NCBI GenBank assembly: GCA_020635195.1
Contig: JACKAG010000005.1
Span: forward strand, 62,001 to 126,000
Direction: 5' to 3'
Length of the DNA: 64,000 bases
Origin: Deltaproteobacteria bacterium
GTDB taxonomy: Bacteria; Bdellovibrionota_B; Oligoflexia; Oligoflexales; Bog-1112
The notes under the pieces are model-generated. The model ran no database searches. It saw only the letters and a program-made list of their open reading frames with translations, and was not told where the DNA came from. Positions within the stretch are counted from its first letter, which is position 1. The number at the start of each line of letters is the position of its first letter. Position numbers and translations under genes: made by a program. Shown here one piece after another: positions 1 to 8,709 of this stretch.

Positions 1-549
1 GGGACAGCGGCTGCGCTCTCCCTCGTCCAGGTCTCCACCCGACTCTCTCCAGCAGCCATTGCGGGTTTCATAGAGATTGACAACCAGAGTATCAAAACCA
101 GCCCTGCGCAAAGATCCGCCAAGATCAAAAGCCCTGAGCCTTCCCCCCGGAAGAAAAAACCGCACATCCTGACCTCTGTACTGATCAGCCAGCCAGCCAG
201 CAAGGTCTTTTGCTTTCTGCACTCCATCCGGAACGCTCGCTTCTACCTGAAAGTCCCCCAGCCTGAGGCTGGTTGCCGGTCCCACAGCATAACAGGCGGC
301 AGAGTTCTGCACGATGGTCCGCACTCTCTTTAATGAATGAAAAAAACCAGCTCCGTGAGAACTTGTAAACACAGAAACAATCGGAATCGTCTGATCCGTC
401 TGATAATAATCGGGCGGAATCTGACGATTGACATCCGATTCCGCAAGAGGACAGACTTTGACACAAGGAAGGCGCAAAACATGCTCCCTGCAATCTGCCA
501 GAAGGATCTGATCCTGATGCCAGTCATCCGCGGAGCGGGTCCAGACCAT
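1..549 (-). CDS. hemD: Uroporphyrinogen-III synthase, 3' part beyond the window
   Basis: Reading from the ATG at 549 gives an uninterrupted 183-codon frame running off the left edge. HemD cyclises hydroxymethylbilane to uroporphyrinogen III in the cytoplasm, the step after HemC. The translation starts MVWTRSADDW and contains the segment VFTSSHGAGFF (about residues 60-70) and AACYAVGPATS (about 84-94), the alternating strand and GxxT/S pattern of the HemD fold. It begins 2 bp after the hemC stop, and its ribosome-binding site (AGGAG) lies in the last hemC codons, so translation is probably coupled. HemD is poorly conserved in sequence, so the name rests on motifs plus position in the cluster. 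The C-terminus is not visible. Confidence 0.85.
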   Translation of the reverse strand, partial: MVWTRSADDWHQDQILLADCREHVLRLPCVKVCPLAESDVNRQIPPDYYQTDQTIPIVSVFTSSHGAGFFHSLKRVRTIVQNSAACYAVGPATSLRLGDFQVEASVPDGVQKAKDLAGWLADQYRGQDVRFFLPGGRLRAFDLGGSLRRAGFDTLVVNLYETRNGCWRESGGDLDEGERSRCP

Positions 550-551
550 CT

Positions 552-1580
552 TCACTCCTGTCCCCCTCTGCCCTGAAAAGACTGAGAAAATACAGGAGAT
601 TTCTCCGCCAAAACCGAGTCCAGACCATCTTCACGCAAAAGACGCAGAACCCTCCTCCCCAGAGCAGCAGAATCTTCGCTTTCTGTCTGCGAAAGCCGGA
701 TGCTGGCCCTGGCACTTTCTCCTTTTCCATTGAGAACAACCGCAGAAACGCCCACAGCAGCACCATCACACTCTTTCATATGTATCCCGACTGGCATGGT
801 ACAGTCCCCTCCCAGCATCCTGAGCAGCTGGCGTTCAAAACGCACCTCCCGATGCGTCTTCTCGCAACAAAGGGACTCAAAGAACCCGCGGAGTTGATGA
901 TTCTTTGTTGTTTCCAGAACCAGAGCTCCCTGAGACGGACTTGGAACAAACCAGTCCGGACGAAGCAGATGGACATCCAGATCCGCAGCAAGTTCTGTCA
1001 GACGCTCCAGCGAAGCTGCAGCCAGTATCAACCCATCCCAGCTACTTTCACGAAGCTTTCTGATCCTGGTATCCACATTTCCCCGCAAAGGAAAGACCAC
1101 AACATCATCGGATGCCTCCCTCAAAAGGCACGCCCTTCTGAGGCTCCCGGTCGCAATTTTCATACCTTTCCGGCTCAGAATATCCTCAGGACCGACCTCT
1201 GCCCCCTTCCCGAACATCCCCTTCCGCTCCGGATGCAGAACCAGCACATCACCCGCAGCATGTCGCGGCAGGACGGCTGACAGACAAAAAGGCTCCGGAG
1301 TTTCAACAGGCAGATCCTTCAGACTATGCACAGCAAGATCAGCCTCTCCCCGAAGGAGGATGTCTTCAATTTCACGGATAAAGACCCCTTTTCCACCGAT
1401 CTCATGAAGAAAACGATTCTGAACCCGATCTCCCGTAGTTTTTACCTCGACAATCCGGCCAGAATAGCCAGCTTCCTCCAGAAGAGTCCGGACGTATTCT
1501 GCCTGCCAGAGGGCCAGCCTGCTTCCCCTGCTGGCAATCTGCAGGGGACGGTTTACAGGCGAATAATCTGACTGTTGCAT
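552..1580 (-). CDS. hemC: Porphobilinogen deaminase (hydroxymethylbilane synthase)
   Basis: This 342-residue protein polymerises four porphobilinogens into hydroxymethylbilane. The N-terminus IASRGSRLALWQAEYV and KDLPVE (substrate-binding region) are classic HemC motifs. The cofactor-attachment Cys sits in LLGGDC-TMPVG near residue 245 (here GGDC rather than the usual GGC). Length is slightly above the usual 310. The ATG at 1580 lies 28 bp inside hemA, with GATGAGG just upstream, so the two are translationally coupled. It is the third gene of the hemX-hemA-hemC-hemD cluster. Confidence 0.96.
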   Translation of the reverse strand: MQQSDYSPVNRPLQIASRGSRLALWQAEYVRTLLEEAGYSGRIVEVKTTGDRVQNRFLHEIGGKGVFIREIEDILLRGEADLAVHSLKDLPVETPEPFCLSAVLPRHAAGDVLVLHPERKGMFGKGAEVGPEDILSRKGMKIATGSLRRACLLREASDDVVVFPLRGNVDTRIRKLRESSWDGLILAAASLERLTELAADLDVHLLRPDWFVPSPSQGALVLETTKNHQLRGFFESLCCEKTHREVRFERQLLRMLGGDCTMPVGIHMKECDGAAVGVSAVVLNGKGESARASIRLSQTESEDSAALGRRVLRLLREDGLDSVLAEKSPVFSQSFQGRGGQE

Positions 1581-2944
1581 GAAGCCTCATCCTCACCATG
1601 TTTATCATCTGACAGGTTCTGCCTGGCTACGCTCGTCCTGGCAGGTGAGCGGGAAAACATCAGCCTGATAGCCGAAGCCAGCTGCTCTCTGAGTGCTTCT
1701 TCCCCTGGTCTGTTTACAACCTTCGCCGCATCACCGAGAATCTTCCCTGCCACCGATCGCAACATCCCAAAAAGAGCCTGCCTTTGCTGTTCTGACAGGT
1801 CATGAAAAAGCGATCGGCCAAGCGTTTTCTCTGCCTCTCTCTTCAGAAGATCCTCAAGGTAATCCCGGAACGAAGCCAGCACAGGTTTCACCGCAGCAGC
1901 AGAAAGCCATTGCATATAAAGGGCGGCTCCCTGATGAACAAAGACCCGTGCACGCTCAGCTTCCCTGCGCCTCTCTCCCAGATTCCCTTTCACAACTTTC
2001 TCAAGGTCATCAACTTCGAATAAATACACATCATCCAGACTGCCGCAACCCGGTTCAATATCTCTCGGGATGGCAATATCCACAAGGAAGAGTGAGCGGC
2101 CCTTCCTTTCTTTCATAATTTTTTTCAGCATCCGACGGGAAATCACAGGATTACGGGCTCCTGTGGAGCTGATAACAATATCAGAACGGAGAAGACAATC
2201 TGTAAGATTGTCCCAGCTATGGGCACTGCCGGCTCCGAGACTCTGCACCAGCGCTTCTGCTCTGCTCCGGGTCCGGTTCACAACCAGAAGATCCCTGGGG
2301 TGATAAGAACAGGCGTATCTGGCAGCAATTTTTGCCATCTCCCCTGCCCCTATAATCAGAAATGTGTGCTCTTTGAGGTCAAGAAAAACCTTCCTGGCCA
2401 GATCAATCGCGGCATGACTGATAGATACTTTTTTTTCGCCGATTTTTGTTTTACTTCTGATCTTCTTGACCACAGCAAGGGCGTCCTGACACAGTCTGTC
2501 AAGAAAGGGCCCCAGAGTTCCTGCATCAGCAGCCAGAAAAAAAGCCTTCTTGAACTGGCCAGTAATCTGCGTCTCCCCGATAATCAGAGAGTCCAGACTG
2601 GCTGCCACAGCCAGTACATGCTCAACCGCTGCCTGCCCCTCAAGAAAAAATGTGTGCTTGCGGATCAGACGCTCAGAGGGAGGCTGGCGACCCCCATGAC
2701 GCTGAAAATCTGCCCAGACCAGCAGGAGATCTTCCAGAGGACGGCTGTTATTTTCCGACAGAGCATAAATTTCAAAACGGTTACAGGTAGACAACACAAC
2801 CAGCTCATGAAAGCCATGATGCTGCATAATCGCTTTCATGACAGATTGCAGCTGTTCAGGATCGAGATACATCAGTTCTCTGAACTCAGCTGAGGCCGTC
2901 TTGTGATTCGCCCCAAAACAACAAAATGCCGGTTTCAGCATCAA
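1553..2944 (-). CDS. hemA: Glutamyl-tRNA reductase
   Basis: This protein of about 463 residues reduces Glu-tRNA(Glu) to glutamate-1-semialdehyde, the committed step of C5-pathway haem synthesis. The catalytic Cys is in VVLSTCNRFEIY near residue 54. An NADPH-binding Rossmann motif LIIGAGEMAKIAA follows near residue 200, and the C-terminal dimerisation helices are present. The first codon of the frame is TTG at 2944; an ATG follows at 2941, and either could be used. The ribosome-binding site GGGAGG lies inside the end of hemX, only 3 bp separating the two frames. The use of HemA means delta-aminolevulinate is made from glutamate, not glycine. Confidence 0.96.
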   Translation of the reverse strand: MMLKPAFCCFGANHKTASAEFRELMYLDPEQLQSVMKAIMQHHGFHELVVLSTCNRFEIYALSENNSRPLEDLLLVWADFQRHGGRQPPSERLIRKHTFFLEGQAAVEHVLAVAASLDSLIIGETQITGQFKKAFFLAADAGTLGPFLDRLCQDALAVVKKIRSKTKIGEKKVSISHAAIDLARKVFLDLKEHTFLIIGAGEMAKIAARYACSYHPRDLLVVNRTRSRAEALVQSLGAGSAHSWDNLTDCLLRSDIVISSTGARNPVISRRMLKKIMKERKGRSLFLVDIAIPRDIEPGCGSLDDVYLFEVDDLEKVVKGNLGERRREAERARVFVHQGAALYMQWLSAAAVKPVLASFRDYLEDLLKREAEKTLGRSLFHDLSEQQRQALFGMLRSVAGKILGDAAKVVNRPGEEALREQLASAIRLMFSRSPARTSVARQNLSDDKHGEDEASCNSQIIRL

Positions 2945-2947
2945 GGT

Positions 2948-3763
2948 TTATCCGCCTCCCTGATAAAAAGACAAACCAAAAAATGTGATAAGCAGCAGAC
3001 AAAAACCAATCAGGCTGATCTGGGCAATTCTTTTAAACGGAACATGAAACCAATGACGAGCTAGCAAAGCCAGAAAATAACAAGACCAGACAGTGAGCGC
3101 CCATGTAATTTTACGCCCATATATCTGCATACTACCATCAAAATACCAGCAAAAATAGACAGCACCACTGATCAACGCAGCCGTCAGAAAGAAAAAACCG
3201 GCCCAGAGTACTGCGATCAGAATCGTTTCCAGAAGATCCAGTGCGGGTATGCGAGAGGTCAGCTGCTCAAGTAATTTTTTCTTGAGCAGACGCTGCTGCC
3301 ATAGGTACAGAACAGCCACCAGACTGGCCAGAAGTGCCAGCAACTGGCCCATCGTAGCGCCCGCAATATGAAAGGCCAGATAAAGCTGGGGGGAATCGAC
3401 ATCGTAGAGTCCGCCTCCCGGAGCAGAACTCAGAAACTGAAACAAAACAAAAACAGCCATGAGTAAGGATGCATAGGCCAGAAGTCCGGAAATTCTGAGC
3501 CAGAATCTGATAATAATCACAAGCCATGAGAGAAAGGCCACCAGTATCAACCACCGCGCCGACACAAAGACCAGCTCCGGTAAGAGGGCATAACTCGCAC
3601 AGGCCACAGAGGCCGATACGGCTCCCAATACGAAAAGAACCTGCGCCACCTTCGCCAGACTCCCGCGCAGAACCGAGTCTGAGCGTGCCGACTGAAAGCT
3701 CAGGGCTGCCGCAACAGCAAAATTGAGCAGACAAAAATGACTCATGATCACATGTAAAAACAC
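2948..3763 (-). CDS. HemX / CcsA-like integral membrane protein
   Basis: This 271-residue protein has about eight hydrophobic segments and matches the cytochrome c assembly (CcsA/HemX) family in layout. It carries a conserved-looking HIAGATMGQLLALLASL segment near residue 130 and ends with a paired membrane segment. It starts with GTG at 3763 (AGGAG six bases upstream); the ATG at 3745 is an alternative. HemX-like proteins placed ahead of hemA modulate glutamyl-tRNA reductase level or handle haem. Gene order supports that role here, while a cytochrome c maturation role is also possible because the window encodes c-type cytochromes. Confidence 0.75.
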   Translation of the reverse strand: MFLHVIMSHFCLLNFAVAAALSFQSARSDSVLRGSLAKVAQVLFVLGAVSASVACASYALLPELVFVSARWLILVAFLSWLVIIIRFWLRISGLLAYASLLMAVFVLFQFLSSAPGGGLYDVDSPQLYLAFHIAGATMGQLLALLASLVAVLYLWQQRLLKKKLLEQLTSRIPALDLLETILIAVLWAGFFFLTAALISGAVYFCWYFDGSMQIYGRKITWALTVWSCYFLALLARHWFHVPFKRIAQISLIGFCLLLITFFGLSFYQGGG

Positions 3764-3901
3764 AGCAGCTCCTGTCCGGTGATCATCCAGAGCTCCTCTG
3801 GCCTTTCCACATCGGCCAGGTTATAACACAACTAAATTCTGGTCTGGTGCCCGGCCCCTGACCTGACTTGGCCACAAGACTCTGATATCGCAAGGAATGC
3901 C

Positions 3902-5236
3902 GTGAGAACAGCCCCCGAAAACTGGCGTCCTGACTCCTGGAAAGCCTTCACAGCGGCCCAGCAACCTCTTTACGATGATCCTGCACATGTGCAGGAGGTC
4001 ATCAGACGCATCCGCAGCTGGCCTCCCCTGGTCTACCCAGGTGAGGTGAAGCAACTGCGACGGGAATTAGCGCTGGCCTCGGAGCGCAGGCGTTTTATCC
4101 TCCAGGGAGGTGATTGCGCCGAAAAATTCTCCGACTGCAATCGTGAGTCTATCACAGCAAAACTGAAAATTCTCCTTCAGATGTCTGTGATACTCTGCTA
4201 TGCCAGTAAGCGCCCTATCATAAAAATCGGAAGAATTGCAGGTCAGTATGGAAAACCCCGCTCAAATCTGACAGAAGAAGTCAGGGGATGCCAGATCCAC
4301 AGCTATCGCGGTGATAATATCAATGCCTTCGAGCCGGATGCGGAAGCAAGAAAACCGGACCCGGAAAGACTCGCTCAGGGACAGCAGATAGCCGCCATGA
4401 CACTGAATTACATCCGGGCCCTCTCCGCTGGTGGATTTGCAGATCTGCACCATCCTGATCACTGGAACCTGAACTTTCTCAGCCGGGCCCCCCACCGGGA
4501 GCAATATGAGGCCACAATCAGCAGCATCCACAAAGCGATCGGTTTTGTGGAAAGCATCGGCTACCGGGATGCCTCGTCATCGAAAATTGACTTTTACACC
4601 TCCCATGAAGGTCTGATCTTAGCTCTGGAAGAAGCCATGACCAGCCTGCATACGGACGGCGCCTACTATAATCACGGAGCCCACATGCTCTGGATTGGTG
4701 ACCGGACCCGGCAGGTGAATGGCGCACATGCTGAATACTTCCGGGGTATCGAAAACCCTGTCGGCATCAAGGTCGGCCCCTCTTCCAGCCCTGAAGAGAT
4801 TTCAGAGCTCATCCATATCATCAACCCCTCCAATGAAGCCGGTCGGATTATGCTGATCACCCGCTTTGGCTGTGAAGCCGTGCAGGATTTTTTACCTGCA
4901 ATGATTGAACAGATCAGCTCTGCCAGACAAAAGGTCTGCTGGAGCTGCGATCCGATGCATGGAAACATCATAAAAACCAAAAATGGCATCAAAACAAGGG
5001 ATTTCAACGCGATTCTTGCCGAACTCAAAAGGACCTTTGAAATCCACAAACAGCTCAGAAGCTATCTGGGGGCTGTTCACTTCGAGCTGACAGGTGAAGA
5101 TGTCACCGAATGCACCGGAGGGGCAGAGGGGATCACAGATCAGGACCTCTCCACCAACTATGAAAGTTTCTGTGACCCACGCCTGAATTATAGTCAGAGT
5201 CTCGAAATGGCATTTCTGATTGCACAGATGCTCTGA
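3902..5236 (+). CDS. 3-deoxy-D-arabino-heptulosonate 7-phosphate synthase, class II
   Basis: This 444-residue enzyme condenses phosphoenolpyruvate and erythrose 4-phosphate, the first step of the shikimate pathway. It is of the plant/Mycobacterium class II type: LQGGDCAEKFSDC near residue 75, KIGRIAGQYGKPRS near 103, then KVGPSSSPEE, ITRFGCEAV and WSCDPMHGNI, which supply metal ligands and substrate contacts. Start is GTG at 3902 with AAGGA upstream; an overlapping ATG at 3898 is out of frame and hits a stop at once. It stands alone, divergent from hemX. Confidence 0.95.
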   Translation: MRTAPENWRPDSWKAFTAAQQPLYDDPAHVQEVIRRIRSWPPLVYPGEVKQLRRELALASERRRFILQGGDCAEKFSDCNRESITAKLKILLQMSVILCYASKRPIIKIGRIAGQYGKPRSNLTEEVRGCQIHSYRGDNINAFEPDAEARKPDPERLAQGQQIAAMTLNYIRALSAGGFADLHHPDHWNLNFLSRAPHREQYEATISSIHKAIGFVESIGYRDASSSKIDFYTSHEGLILALEEAMTSLHTDGAYYNHGAHMLWIGDRTRQVNGAHAEYFRGIENPVGIKVGPSSSPEEISELIHIINPSNEAGRIMLITRFGCEAVQDFLPAMIEQISSARQKVCWSCDPMHGNIIKTKNGIKTRDFNAILAELKRTFEIHKQLRSYLGAVHFELTGEDVTECTGGAEGITDQDLSTNYESFCDPRLNYSQSLEMAFLIAQML

Positions 5237-5387
5237 CCCTCTGAGTTTCAGCAAAGGATAAGGCTTCACATAGGATATAGGGAAGACGGAGCGGCGGTCA
5301 TTTTTTTCGGAACTGAAGGGTTCTCATCATAAGGATGAAAAATTCCAGAGGATATTCCAAAGGTTGAGAACAATCCCTTATTAATTA

Positions 5388-5416
5388 TTGAGACTTTTCT
5401 TGATTTTTGATATATT
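5388..5416 (+). promoter_or_regulatory. Sigma70-type promoter of the His-rich repeat gene, cassette type
   Basis: TTGAGA (5388-5393), 17-bp spacer, TATATT (5411-5416). The surrounding 100 bp aligns without gaps, at roughly three quarters identity by hand count, to the region upstream of the ankyrin gene at 36357, so this is shared ancestry rather than a chance match. Confidence 0.65.
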
Positions 5417-5479
5417 TTTAAAACTTCTGAATACAGAACATTAGCTGACAGGTTATCTGTTCAAAAAAAGGACCACAAC

Positions 5480-6064
5480 ATGAGAATTTTATGTGCTATT
5501 TTTTTTGTCATTTTCAGTAGTAGTCTGGCTATGGGAGGATTAAGTTCCGAGGGCTTCTCAAATGCATACCAAAGGGACGAGATAATAGAAGGCATTCCTA
5601 TCGGGTCTCCAGTTGTTGATGTGATTCAACCTGATAGCAAGACACCCTATGCAAAGACATTCCATGCAACAAGTGAAGGGAACAAAAAGAACGTACAACC
5701 ACAGACTCAGCATCTGAAGAAGAAGTCAGATTACGCAGATTACGCAGATTACGCATTTATTGCAGTTGCTACATTCGGTTTTATCGCATATCAGTACTAC
5801 GTGAACAAACAAAAACAAAAACAAAAACAAAAACAAATGACGAAAACTCTCGATGATAAAATCAGCACAGCCCACCACGATCTGTTTGTTATTCCTGATA
5901 ATTATGCCGATGGTATCACCAGAAAGCGCTACTATCCTGAACCAGTTCACTATCATCCTGAGCCAGTTCACTATCATCCTGAACCAGTTCACTATCATCC
6001 TGAACCCGTTCACTATCATCCTGAACCAGTTCACTATCATCCTGAACCCGTTCACTATCGCTAA
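5480..6064 (+). CDS. Secreted His-rich repeat protein carrying the ankyrin-family leader
   Basis: This 194-residue protein has no recognised family. The signal peptide MRILCAIFFVIFSSSLAMG is of the type carried by the ankyrin proteins in this window, and the start context (AAAAGGACCACAACATGAG) is the same cassette. The mature part has a Tyr/Ala/Asp stretch (YADYADYA), one membrane-like segment (about residues 92-107, FIAVATFGFIAYQYY), a (KQ)n run, and six tandem copies of the heptapeptide PEPVHYH ending PEPVHYR. The likely topology is one membrane anchor with a long tail. Paired histidines every seven residues could bind metal, which is an inference. There are no ankyrin repeats here. Confidence 0.75.
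   Translation: MRILCAIFFVIFSSSLAMGGLSSEGFSNAYQRDEIIEGIPIGSPVVDVIQPDSKTPYAKTFHATSEGNKKNVQPQTQHLKKKSDYADYADYAFIAVATFGFIAYQYYVNKQKQKQKQKQMTKTLDDKISTAHHDLFVIPDNYADGITRKRYYPEPVHYHPEPVHYHPEPVHYHPEPVHYHPEPVHYHPEPVHYR
5936..6061 (+). repeat. Six tandem 21-bp units (PEPVHYH heptapeptide)
   Basis: Units start at 5936, 5957, 5978, 5999, 6020 and 6041. They differ only at single third-base positions (GAACCA, GAGCCA, GAACCC). The unit length is a multiple of three, so copy-number change keeps the frame. Shorter direct repeats lie upstream in the same gene (GCAGATTAC about 5732-5752; ACAAAA units about 5812-5835). Confidence 0.95.
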
Positions 6065-6319
6065 TCCCGGATAACCCATCCATAATCATAGCGCTCTTCC
6101 GTTACACAGACCTCTTTTTTTGTGTCCTGAACACGGAAGAAGCCTGAACCTCAGACAAAGAATTGTAAGACTCTCTGTGTCTCGCTTAATATCAGATCTT
6201 TCCAGAGAGCCTTTCCTGTCACATGCCGCTGCTTTTCAAAACATGTCATCCCAAACGACCATTCAGGATCATAGCCCCTGCTATAAAGTCTGAAAGCTCA
6301 GATCAGGGCCAGATTATCA

Positions 6320-8515
6320 TCAATCCGTGAAGACTTTTTTCAGGTTTACCGACTCACCTGTCCTTGCATAAATGGTAAAACCAAGCCCTGCTGTCTTCTC
6401 AAAGAGCTCTTCCAGAACCTGGACATCCGTATCTTCCACCTCTCCCGGCAATGGTAAGCCGAAAAATGTGATATCCGCATATTTCGAATGATCCTGCACA
6501 AGATCAAAAAAACTCTGATCTGTCCGCAGCAGAAGATTCGCAGTGACCTGTTTCAGACGACTCTCTGCGACCAGAAAGTTCAGGGCATGCTCTGCCCGGA
6601 CACGAGCAGACTCACTATCAATCACAGTATAAATTGTGATAAAGGAGTCTTTCCACTGGTCACTCTCCCTCAGTAAGTGAGCTAAAGTCAGCATAAAAGG
6701 TCCGCTGACTTCCTCCCTTTGTCCCCACCAGATATTAATTTTCGGGTTTTTAACACGATCAGAGATTTCCCGTATAGAGTTTATTCCATTATTCCGGATA
6801 ACAAGGCTGTTTCGTTTATTCTGATAAACCAGGCGAAGACAGGCTGAAAGAATTTTCTTATCCAGATTCCAGTCATAAAGATAAATATTCGGGCGAAGGC
6901 TCCCCAGTCCATAGAAATCAAGCATCTGTCCGGTAAAACCGAATTCATCACAACCTACAGCAATTTTAACCAGACTCTGAATCCCTTTATCAGCGACCCA
7001 TTTTTGCAGCATTTTTTCCCTGGATCGCATTCTTTCAGGATCATCAAAGGATCTTACGTCCTGATCAAAGGACACTCCGAGTGTTGTAAATCCCCGTTTT
7101 TTTGCAAAAGCATCGGCAATCTCAATCAGAGAAGGATTCTTCTGAGGAAGTCCTGTCACCAGAGCAATATCAGGCCTCCATGAACGCTCATTCAGCTCAA
7201 ATGTTTCCAGCTGATAAAGGGCCTTGCGGACCAGAAAAAGAATCATTCCAGGTCGCATATCTGCAAAATGTGTCCGGATTTCTCTTTGTCTCACCCAGAA
7301 GTAGAGTCCGCAACAGATCAGCATTGCGATATAAGTCGCTCCTGCATTGATCATCAGCATCACACCCAGACAGGCTGCTGCCCCGGCAAAAGACAGCATC
7401 CAGTGCATCTTAAATGTAGGCCTCCATGTCGGAGAACCGATGACACCCTCGACCCCTGAAACCAGATTCAAAATTCCATACGTGACAAGAAAAAACATCG
7501 TCAGAACAGGAGCTATGAGGTTCAGATCTCCGAGGACAACACAAAAAGCTGCGATACAAAATGTCAAAACAGTTGCCATCTGTGGACTGTTATTTGCAGA
7601 TGTTTTTCCGAAGAGCGAGGGGACAATCCGGTCTGTAGCAAGAGCCCTGAGTGTTCGCGGTGCAGCCAGCATAGAACCGAGTGCGCTGGATAATGTAGCG
7701 CCCCAGATCCCCGCATAAATTGCCGGACGATACACAGAGATTTTCCCGAGTATCATCGAATCATTCACCAGATCTTCTGCCGGAGCCGCATGCCACATGA
7801 TCCAGGGAACCATCAGATAGACAAGATATCCGACCACAACAGCAGCAACCGTTCCAAGCGGAATCGACTGCCCCGGATTTTTCAGATCCCCCGACATCGA
7901 AACCCCACTGAGTATCCCGGTCACTGCTGGAAAAAAGATGGCAAATACAGACCAGAAAGAGACCTCATGAAGGGCTGACTGCTGCGCCTGATCAAAATGA
8001 TCCAGCGGGCTTCCCAAAAAAGCAGAGAAAAGAGAGGCCGCGATTAAAACAAAGATAAGAAGCTGTATCCTGAGTGCAAAATCCGCTGAATAATAGGCCA
8101 GAGCAGAAATAAGCACCAGAACAAGAAGACCAATCACCTGATGAGGCAGCCACGGGAGGAAAACCTGAACAGACTCAGAAAATCCCGTAATATAGAAGGC
8201 CGCTCCGACGGCCTGAGCCATGTAGAGGGGCAGACCAACCGCAGAGCCGGACTCGATACCAAAAGAGCGTGAAACCATATAGTACGCGCCCCCTGCTCCG
8301 ACTTTCATATTGGTTGCGGTAGAAGAAATGGAAAGAGCGGTGAGGAAAGTAATGGAAGAAGACAGCGTCACAATGATAAAGGTCTGAAACATTCCAACAT
8401 TGCCAACAACCCAGCCCATCCGAAGATACATGACAACACCAAGTATCGTCAGAATACTCGGTAAGAAGACACCTGAAAAGGTCCCGAACTTCTTCATCTG
8501 CACAGATTCCGTCAT
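6320..8515 (-). CDS. SLC12-type cation-chloride cotransporter family permease
   Basis: This 731-residue APC-superfamily transporter has about 12 membrane segments in residues 10-420 and a long cytoplasmic C-terminal domain. FGTFSGVFLPSILTILGVV followed by YLRMGWVVGNVG is the signature of the cation-chloride cotransporter first helix, and GAGGAYYMVSRSFG follows. The C-terminal part (about 430-731) has the two alternating alpha/beta halves of the SLC12 domain, including NIWWGQREEVSGPFM. Eukaryotic members couple Na+ and/or K+ to Cl-; prokaryotic substrates are less certain. It is a single gene with no visible operon partner. Confidence 0.85.
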   Translation of the reverse strand: MTESVQMKKFGTFSGVFLPSILTILGVVMYLRMGWVVGNVGMFQTFIIVTLSSSITFLTALSISSTATNMKVGAGGAYYMVSRSFGIESGSAVGLPLYMAQAVGAAFYITGFSESVQVFLPWLPHQVIGLLVLVLISALAYYSADFALRIQLLIFVLIAASLFSAFLGSPLDHFDQAQQSALHEVSFWSVFAIFFPAVTGILSGVSMSGDLKNPGQSIPLGTVAAVVVGYLVYLMVPWIMWHAAPAEDLVNDSMILGKISVYRPAIYAGIWGATLSSALGSMLAAPRTLRALATDRIVPSLFGKTSANNSPQMATVLTFCIAAFCVVLGDLNLIAPVLTMFFLVTYGILNLVSGVEGVIGSPTWRPTFKMHWMLSFAGAAACLGVMLMINAGATYIAMLICCGLYFWVRQREIRTHFADMRPGMILFLVRKALYQLETFELNERSWRPDIALVTGLPQKNPSLIEIADAFAKKRGFTTLGVSFDQDVRSFDDPERMRSREKMLQKWVADKGIQSLVKIAVGCDEFGFTGQMLDFYGLGSLRPNIYLYDWNLDKKILSACLRLVYQNKRNSLVIRNNGINSIREISDRVKNPKINIWWGQREEVSGPFMLTLAHLLRESDQWKDSFITIYTVIDSESARVRAEHALNFLVAESRLKQVTANLLLRTDQSFFDLVQDHSKYADITFFGLPLPGEVEDTDVQVLEELFEKTAGLGFTIYARTGESVNLKKVFTD

Positions 8516-8709
8516 ACCGTATCTCTTTCCTTAAAGAACAAACCCGCCATCAGCTCCTATCCTGGCTTGATGATTTCCATTTCAGAGCAACAGACAGCAA
8601 TATAATATTCCTGAGTTAAGTTGAATAGCATTTCATTCTGGAAGGAAAGGACTTCTGAGTACTCAGGCAAAAGATAAGAAATCAAAGCCCGGACACATGA
8701 GTGTGGCGA

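Noticed and set aside
780..1280. 166-codon plus-strand frame opposite hemC
   Set aside because: Shadow of hemC; no start signal, and hemC motifs are unambiguous.
5936..6061. Array of 21-bp repeats as a possible CRISPR
   Set aside because: There are no spacers; units are directly adjacent and in the coding frame.
5726..6079. 117-codon open frame antisense to the His-rich repeat gene
   Set aside because: It is open because the 21-bp repeat has no stop in that frame. It has no ribosome-binding site, and the sense frame has signal peptide and cassette promoter.
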